Made by a program: the position numbers and the translations under genes
Source: HGM04593 sp045612305
Lineage (GTDB): Bacteria; Bacteroidota; Bacteroidia; Bacteroidales; Bacteroidaceae
Length of the DNA: 11,056 bases
Assembly (NCBI GenBank): GCA_045612305.1
Contig: JAZKYU010000048.1
Span: 1 to 11,056, forward strand
Reading direction: 5' to 3'
Notes under the pieces: generated by a model
Told to the model about the DNA's origin: nothing
The model's input: only the letters and a program-made list of their open reading frames with translations
The model's database searches: none
Part shown: one piece after another, positions 7,145 through 11,056 of the stretch
How the letters are laid out: the number at the start of each line of letters is the position of its first letter
Numbering within the stretch: position 1 is the stretch's first letter

Positions 7145-7406
7145 GTGTTGATTATCAATAAGACCTATAGAGCGTTTCGCTTTTTGCAATATCTTCCTTT
7201 GTTCTGTTTTGTGCACGTTGAGCCTTTGTGGGAAACGATTTTATCGCTTTGAGTTGGTTGTGGGTGGTTTTCTTGTTTTAATTGGAATGAGTCTATATAA
7301 GCGAAAAAATTTTTTTATTAGATAAATATTTCAAGGGACAAAAGTGGCTAAAAAAAGATGCTTTTTTATTTGTTTTTTTCATTTGTAAGGTTTGTGTAGG
7401 GGGTAC

Positions 7407-7438
7407 AAAAATAGCGACAATTTTTTTGTCGCTATTTT
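7407..7438 (-). terminator. Intrinsic terminator after dnaX
   Basis: A perfect 13-bp stem (7408-7420 with 7426-7438) encloses a 5-base loop. The core AGCGAC/GTCGCT is flanked by A and T runs, so the transcript ends in a U tract in either direction. It starts about 10 bases past the dnaX stop and is well placed for that gene. Confidence 0.85.
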
Positions 7439-7447
7439 AATAGTTTT

Positions 7448-9283
7448 TTAAGAAAGTTCGAGATTTAGTGCTTTTCTCAACTTTTCTATGGTTGGGTTCT
7501 TTTTTGTTAGAATTTCAAACTGCTTGGTGCGGTCGTAAACGTGTTTCTCCACGGTAACCTTGTTCACCTCAATTTTCATCTTTAGGCTTGCGCAGCCCAA
7601 CTGCTGGCTCACCCCTTTTGTTATGCGGTCGGCTTGTTGTTCAAATAACTCGGCAACAAGTTGATTGTCGACCGAAATTTTGAACACGTTGTTCTCGTAG
7701 AGGGTGGGGATGATTATCTTCATACGATCGGCAAGGGCTCTCTCTTTTATGGGTAGCTGCATTGCGAATGATGTCCACGCCTGGCACAGTGCCTCATTTG
7801 TTATAACCTTGGGTTGCGGTGTTGCTGTGGTGGGTGTGGCCGAAGGTGCCGCCTGTGTTGCAGTGGGTTGTGGCGTGCTTGCGACCTGCTCCTGCTTTAG
7901 CGTTACCCTGGCGCGCTGGAACATACCGCCTATATTTTTTGCAGCGGTAGCTTGTGGGCGCAACGCCTCGGGGCGGCCACTTAGAGGCTGTCGGGGGTGC
8001 TGCACAGGGGCTGCTTGTACGCTCTCTTTGGGCTCGGTGGGGCTGGTTCTCTCCCTTGCAGGTTGCGGCGCAGGCGCGGCAGGTGTTGTTGTTGGTTGGT
8101 TTTCTACTACTTTGGGCTCGGTGGGTTGTAACTTGTTGAATATGGGTTTTAATCTCTTTGGGCCACGCCCACCATCTTCTCCGTCGTCGCCCGAGGAGAG
8201 TTGCGAAAGTTGTATAAGTGTAAGCTCTACCAAGAGTCGCTTGTTGCGGCTTGTCTTGTAGTTGAGCTCGCAGTTGTTGCATAGCTTTATAGCGCGGAAG
8301 AGTGTCTTGGGCGGTATCTTTGCTGCCTGTTGAACATATCTTTTGCGCAGGTCGTCACTGCCCTCGAAGAGAGGTGCGGTCACGGGGTCGCCGTTTACAA
8401 GCAGGTCGCGCATATGCGCGGCCACGCCCTCTACGAATATGTTGCCCTCGAAGCCTTTGCCCAGCACCTCGTTGAAGAGGAGGAGCGCTTGAGATGTCTT
8501 GCCCTCTATTATATAATCGGTGAGGCGGAAGTAATATTCATAATCGAGAATATTGAGGCTCTCTATAACTTTGGTATATGTTAGGTTACCCTGCGTGAAG
8601 CTTGTCATTTGGTCGAAGAGCGAGAGGGCGTCGCGCATACATCCGTCCGATTTTTGCGCTATTATGCGCAGTGCCTCGTAGTCGCTGTTTATGCCTTCTT
8701 TTGTAGCGATGCTTTGCAGGTGGGCTATTATGTCGGCGTTGTCTATGCGGCTAAAGTCGTATATCTGGCAGCGCGACAATATAGTGGGGAGTATTTTGTG
8801 TTTCTCGGTTGTGGCGAGGATGAAGATAGCGTGTGCTGGCGGCTCCTCAAGCGTTTTTAGGAAGGCGTTGAAAGCTGCTTGCGACAACATATGTACCTCG
8901 TCTATTATGTAAACTTTGTATCGACCGGTTTGTGGCGGTATGCGCACTTGCTCGTTGAGCGAGCGTATGTCCTCCACAGAGTTGTTGCTTGCCGCGTCGA
9001 GCTCATATATAGAATATGAACGTTGCTCGTTGAACGAGAGGCACGACTCACACTCGTTGCACGGCTCGCCGTTTGCTGTGGGTGATGTGCAGTTTATGGT
9101 CTTTGCAAAAATGCGGGCACAAGTGGTCTTGCCCACACCTCGAGGGCCGCAAAAGAGATAAGCGTGGGCAAGTTTCCCACTTTGTATTGCGTTCTTCAAG
9201 GTTGTTGTTAGGGCTTTTTGTGCCACCACCGTCTCAAAGGTGTCGGGGCGGTATTTACGGGCCGATACTATGTAGTTTTCCAT
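7448..9283 (-). CDS. dnaX: DNA polymerase III subunit gamma/tau
   Basis: This 611-residue protein is the ATPase motor of the clamp loader, which opens the beta clamp and places it on primed DNA; the long form also tethers polymerase. Motifs in order are Walker A GPRGVGKT (46-53); a zinc-binding module with C65, C75, C78 and C81; Walker B KVYIIDEVHML with D128 and E129; LKTLEEPP (142-149); and the SRC motif (170-172) in LPTILSRCQ. The DnaX collar domain follows to about 360. A Pro/Thr/Ala/Gln-rich linker covers about 385-495, and a folded C-terminal domain covers about 496-611. Only the full-length form is evident, since no slippery site lies near the domain III boundary. A well-matched promoter sits 23 bases upstream, and a terminator follows. 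It is divergent from the divIC operon. Confidence 0.97.
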   Translation of the reverse strand: MENYIVSARKYRPDTFETVVAQKALTTTLKNAIQSGKLAHAYLFCGPRGVGKTTCARIFAKTINCTSPTANGEPCNECESCLSFNEQRSYSIYELDAASNNSVEDIRSLNEQVRIPPQTGRYKVYIIDEVHMLSQAAFNAFLKTLEEPPAHAIFILATTEKHKILPTILSRCQIYDFSRIDNADIIAHLQSIATKEGINSDYEALRIIAQKSDGCMRDALSLFDQMTSFTQGNLTYTKVIESLNILDYEYYFRLTDYIIEGKTSQALLLFNEVLGKGFEGNIFVEGVAAHMRDLLVNGDPVTAPLFEGSDDLRKRYVQQAAKIPPKTLFRAIKLCNNCELNYKTSRNKRLLVELTLIQLSQLSSGDDGEDGGRGPKRLKPIFNKLQPTEPKVVENQPTTTPAAPAPQPARERTSPTEPKESVQAAPVQHPRQPLSGRPEALRPQATAAKNIGGMFQRARVTLKQEQVASTPQPTATQAAPSATPTTATPQPKVITNEALCQAWTSFAMQLPIKERALADRMKIIIPTLYENNVFKISVDNQLVAELFEQQADRITKGVSQQLGCASLKMKIEVNKVTVEKHVYDRTKQFEILTKKNPTIEKLRKALNLELS

Positions 9284-9305
9284 CTTTCCAACTTTAATTA
9301 CATTA

Positions 9306-9336
9306 CAAAAATAGTGTAATATGCCTGCAAAACAAA
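9306..9336 (-). promoter_or_regulatory. Bacteroidota-type promoter for dnaX
   Basis: On the minus strand TTTG (plus 9333-9336) and TATTTTTG (plus 9306-9313) are separated by exactly 19 bases. Transcription would start near 9299, giving a leader of about 16 bases before the dnaX ATG. Confidence 0.75.
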
Positions 9337-9491
9337 ATATGAGGCTCTATAAATTTGTTTACTCAAAAATTTTTCAAATAAAATGCCGTGTAAATCTTTT
9401 TGTATTTAAAGCGCTGTGCTTTGCTGTGCTCTTATTAAAGAGTTGTGGATGTGGTTTTATGTTCTTTGTTGTAAAATGCACAAAAACCTGT

Positions 9492-9522
9492 TTTGTTTTT
9501 CACCCACCTTTCACTACCTTTG
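9492..9522 (+). promoter_or_regulatory. Bacteroidota-type promoter for the divIC operon
   Basis: TTTG (9492-9495) and TACCTTTG (9515-9522) are separated by exactly 19 bases, the same arrangement as at dnaX. The start of transcription is expected near 9529, about 25 bases before the ATG at 9554. Confidence 0.8.
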
Positions 9523-9553
9523 CAATAGATGAATATTATATATTGACAAAAAT

Positions 9554-9856
9554 ATGAACAACGATAGTATAGCCACGCTCTTTAACTGGGTAAAAAACCA
9601 CAAGTACCTGTTTGTGACGCTTGCTTTTGTGGTTATTATGGTGTTTTTCGACAAACACAACCTTATAGAGCATTTTAAAAACCAGCGCGAGATAGCCTCT
9701 TTGAAGGCCGAAAACAAGGAGCTAAAAGAACAGCTCGACGACCTTAAGCATCGTTCCGAGGAGCTGCACAAGGATGTTGCCATTATGGAGAAGGTGGCAC
9801 GCGAACGCTACGGTATGCACAAGGATGGCGAAGAGGTGTTTATTATGGAGGACTAA
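9554..9856 (+). CDS. divIC: Septum formation initiator protein, DivIC/FtsB family
   Basis: This 100-residue single-pass membrane protein belongs to the family that forms a complex with FtsL and FtsQ/DivIB-type proteins in the divisome. Visible parts are a short cytoplasmic N-terminus, one membrane segment at about 18-32 (YLFVTLAFVVIMVFF), a charged coiled coil at about 44-78 with leucine heptads (IASLKAENKELKEQLDDLK), and the family end EKVARERYGMHKDGEEVF (79-96). Length and layout match the family. A near-perfect promoter lies just upstream, and the next gene begins 3 bases after the stop, so they are co-transcribed. DivIC versus FtsB naming is a matter of convention here; I follow Bacteroidota usage. 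Confidence 0.9.
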   Translation: MNNDSIATLFNWVKNHKYLFVTLAFVVIMVFFDKHNLIEHFKNQREIASLKAENKELKEQLDDLKHRSEELHKDVAIMEKVARERYGMHKDGEEVFIMED

Positions 9857-9859
9857 TTT

Positions 9860-10192
9860 ATGAAGATACTAAGTCTCTTGAACAAAGCAAGTTGGGTGCT
9901 GCTTCTTTGTGGTGCTGCGGGTAAAATGTCTTTTGGTGTGCCTGCAGCTTGTCTTTTTCTGTCGGCAGCTGTGTTGTTGCTTGTGACGCAGTTCTTTTTG
10001 CGTGTAAAGGGTGGCTCTGTTACACTGCGCCGCTTGGTGGTGCAGCAGCAACTTGCGGGCGTGGCGCTGGTCATTGCCGGCGTGCTTATGTTCACGCACA
10101 CTCGCAACGAGTGGATTGTTGCTATGTTTGTGGGTGCTCTGCTCGAGCTCTACACTGCCTACAGAATACCGCAAGAGCTGGGGAAGGGGTGA
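9860..10192 (+). CDS. Small multi-span inner membrane protein, unknown function
   Basis: This 110-residue, very hydrophobic protein probably has three to four membrane helices, at about 27-47, 63-80 and 84-102, with a weaker one near 10-26. Basic residues in the short loop RVKGGSVTLRRLV (48-60) and at the tail suggest those parts face the cytoplasm. No signature residues or cofactor motifs were recognised, so I give no function. It starts only 3 bases after divIC, which argues for co-transcription and perhaps translational coupling. A small membrane protein directly after divIC fits my recollection of other Bacteroidales genomes, though I could not check this. Conserved neighbourhood would be its main clue. 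Confidence 0.8.
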   Translation: MKILSLLNKASWVLLLCGAAGKMSFGVPAACLFLSAAVLLLVTQFFLRVKGGSVTLRRLVVQQQLAGVALVIAGVLMFTHTRNEWIVAMFVGALLELYTAYRIPQELGKG

Positions 10193-10228
10193 TTCTTGAA
10201 ACAAAAGCCACTCGGATATGCAAATATC

Positions 10229-10768
10229 ATGGAGTACAATGAAGTAAAACAACTGATTAAGCGAGTGCTTAAAATAGCGCTTTGGGTAATAGGTGGTGTT
10301 GGTGCTGTGTGTATAATCGCGCTGACTTTTGCCTTTGTCACACTAACCATATGGTACTTTGCTGAAAAGCCATCTAAAAACAAGTTCGACAGGCGCATAG
10401 AGTGGGAATATTTTTGGAATAAGGACAAAAACGGCGAGTGCATCATAGACCTTGCCGAAACTATGAACTTTGAGTGGGACTCATTGATGCATCTCCCACC
10501 AAATGAAAAGGGTGTCTTTAATGAAGAGTGGCAAAAATTAAAACCCGAGGAGATATATAGCGATTGCTATAGAATATACTTTTTTAAAGACGGCAATATT
10601 GTGTATTATGCCGATTGGTATTGGTATCCGTATGATTATCACCCGGGAGGTGTCTTGTTTTTAACTCCAAAAAGAAAATTTACCATATATCCCCACGATG
10701 CGAAGTTCAAAGCGCACAAAAAAGGGAGTAATGGGGATAAGTTTTTGTATTTGGAGAAGATTGAGTAA
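10229..10768 (+). CDS. Hypothetical single-span membrane protein
   Basis: This protein of 179 residues has a basic N-terminus, one long hydrophobic helix at about 17-43 (VIGGVGAVCIIALTFAFVTLTIWYF) and a soluble domain of about 135 residues. I do not recognise the family. The domain is rich in aromatics, with ADWYWYPYDYHPGG at 128-141, and contains FEWDSLMHLPP (81-91), RIYFFKDGNIVYY (115-127) and only two cysteines, C71 and C113. I used the ATG at 10229; a TTG at 10196 would add 11 residues and lies 3 bases after the previous stop. Its base composition looks more AT-rich than its neighbours, which may mean recent acquisition. It could be an accessory gene in the divIC operon or an unrelated insertion. 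Confidence 0.75.
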   Translation: MEYNEVKQLIKRVLKIALWVIGGVGAVCIIALTFAFVTLTIWYFAEKPSKNKFDRRIEWEYFWNKDKNGECIIDLAETMNFEWDSLMHLPPNEKGVFNEEWQKLKPEEIYSDCYRIYFFKDGNIVYYADWYWYPYDYHPGGVLFLTPKRKFTIYPHDAKFKAHKKGSNGDKFLYLEKIE

Positions 10769-10963
10769 AAAAGGATAGCCATAGTTTTACATAATCTGCA
10801 CTTTATGAAGATTTCTTTCCTTTGTTATAAATAGTACAAGTTCCAAAGTTGCCGTTTTTTAGGGCATAATACCGGCTCACCTGCAAAAGTTGGGGGAGTA
10901 AAAAAGTCTTTAACTCAAAATCTCGGTGTTGTTCTGCGGTAGTTATTTATAAATTTATTTAAT

Positions 10964-10989
10964 CTCCTTTCTGTGCCGACAGAAAGGAG
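10964..10989. repeat. Perfect 11-bp inverted repeat
   Basis: CTCCTTTCTGT (10964-10974) and its exact reverse complement ACAGAAAGGAG (10979-10989) surround a 4-base GCCG loop. This is longer than expected by chance in an intergenic region. No T run follows directly on either strand, so alone it is not a standard terminator. Confidence 0.8.
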
Positions 10990-10990
10990 C

Positions 10991-11019
10991 AAAGAGCTCT
11001 GCGCATAAGGCGCTTTTTT
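10991..11019 (+). terminator. Possible terminator after the divIC operon
   Basis: AAAGAGC (10991-10997) can pair with GCTTTTT (11012-11018) in 7 pairs including one G-U; alternatively a 4-bp GCGC/GCGC stem (11001-11004 with 11010-11013) is followed by six T. It follows the perfect inverted repeat by one base. The stem is weak and it lies over 200 bases past the last gene, so this is tentative. Confidence 0.4.
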
Positions 11020-11056
11020 AACGAAAAACATAGTTGAAGTTTTTGGGGCTCCGGAA

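Larger units (their letters stand above)
6870..7406. other. Long AT-rich region upstream of dnaA
   Basis: About 540 bases without a confident gene. Features seen are a hairpin 44 bases before the dnaA ATG, a 16-codon minus-strand ORF next to it, a weak promoter candidate for dnaA, a perfect 11-base palindrome TTGATTATCAA (7148-7158) next to that promoter, and a very A/T-rich stretch at 7295-7390. Only two-mismatch DnaA-box-like sites were found (for example near 7147, 7153 and 7227), which does not establish an origin. No tRNA or known riboswitch was recognised. Confidence 0.5.
10769..11056. other. Structured intergenic segment at the right edge
   Basis: 288 bases with no confident gene. The segment contains a perfect 11-bp inverted repeat at 10964-10989, a second weaker hairpin with a T run at 10991-11019, and a G/C-richer block around 10855-10905. 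A 47-codon minus-strand frame open at the window edge (10915-11055) contains the hairpin and is not called as a gene, since no function or start can be supported. The segment may be a dispersed intergenic repeat, an RNA gene or a terminator region. Confidence 0.45.

Noticed and set aside
7169..7183. Small hairpin with T run in the dnaA upstream region (AGAGCG, TTT loop, CGCTTT)
   Set aside because: Six pairs with one wobble in an A/T-rich region, and no plus-strand transcript to end there.
5169..7447. Replication origin beside dnaA
   Set aside because: The regions flanking dnaA are AT-rich, but only one single-mismatch DnaA box (TTATCAACA near 5185) and a few two-mismatch sites were found, with no cluster. 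Whole-genome GC skew would be needed.
7850..8170. Short gamma form of DnaX made by internal frameshifting
   Set aside because: The Pro/Thr/Ala-rich linker region has no slippery heptamer in frame; the only one is at the extreme C-terminus.
9321..9557. 78-codon plus-strand ORF upstream of divIC
   Set aside because: It covers the divIC promoter and the dnaX promoter region, and its Cys/Phe-rich product looks like translated AT-rich spacer.

Overview
This window looks like a core chromosomal segment of a member of the Bacteroidota, most likely order Bacteroidales. Three things point there: the acpP-fabF-rnc gene order; the protein style of FabF, RNase III, DnaA and the class II ribonucleotide reductase; and three close matches to the Bacteroidota promoter (TTTG, 19-20 bases, TAnnTTTG). 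Ribosome binding sites of the E. coli type are not evident. I cannot assign a genus from sequence alone.

Layout. (1) Positions 1-2050, plus strand: the last codons of acyl carrier protein, then fabF (fatty acid elongation), then rnc (RNase III), whose TTG start lies inside the end of fabF; a hairpin terminator follows. (2) 2097-5077, minus strand: nrdJ (B12-dependent ribonucleotide reductase, GTG start), a strong terminator, then folB (folate biosynthesis) starting 12 bases beyond it. (3) 5078-5471: the nrdJ promoter, a gene-free AT-rich stretch, and the dnaA terminator. (4) 5472-6869, minus: dnaA. (5) 6870-7447: a gene-poor 578-base AT-rich region with a possible long dnaA leader that contains a 16-codon ORF abutting a hairpin, then the dnaX terminator. 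(6) 7448-9283, minus: dnaX. (7) 9284-9553: divergent promoters for dnaX and the divIC operon. (8) 9554-10768, plus: a DivIC/FtsB-type division protein, a small multi-span membrane protein, and an unrecognised single-span membrane protein. (9) 10769-11056: no confident gene, but strong inverted repeats; it may be a dispersed intergenic element or a terminator region.

Functionally the window groups replication and its precursors (DnaA initiates, DnaX loads the clamp, NrdJ makes dNTPs, FolB feeds folate and hence thymidylate synthesis), early cell division (DivIC), lipid synthesis (ACP, FabF) and RNA processing (RNase III). No mobile element, CRISPR array, tRNA or rRNA was recognised. The most interesting places are the dnaA leader, the unrecognised gene at 10229-10768 and the structured segment at the right edge. 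I see no convincing new multi-gene system.
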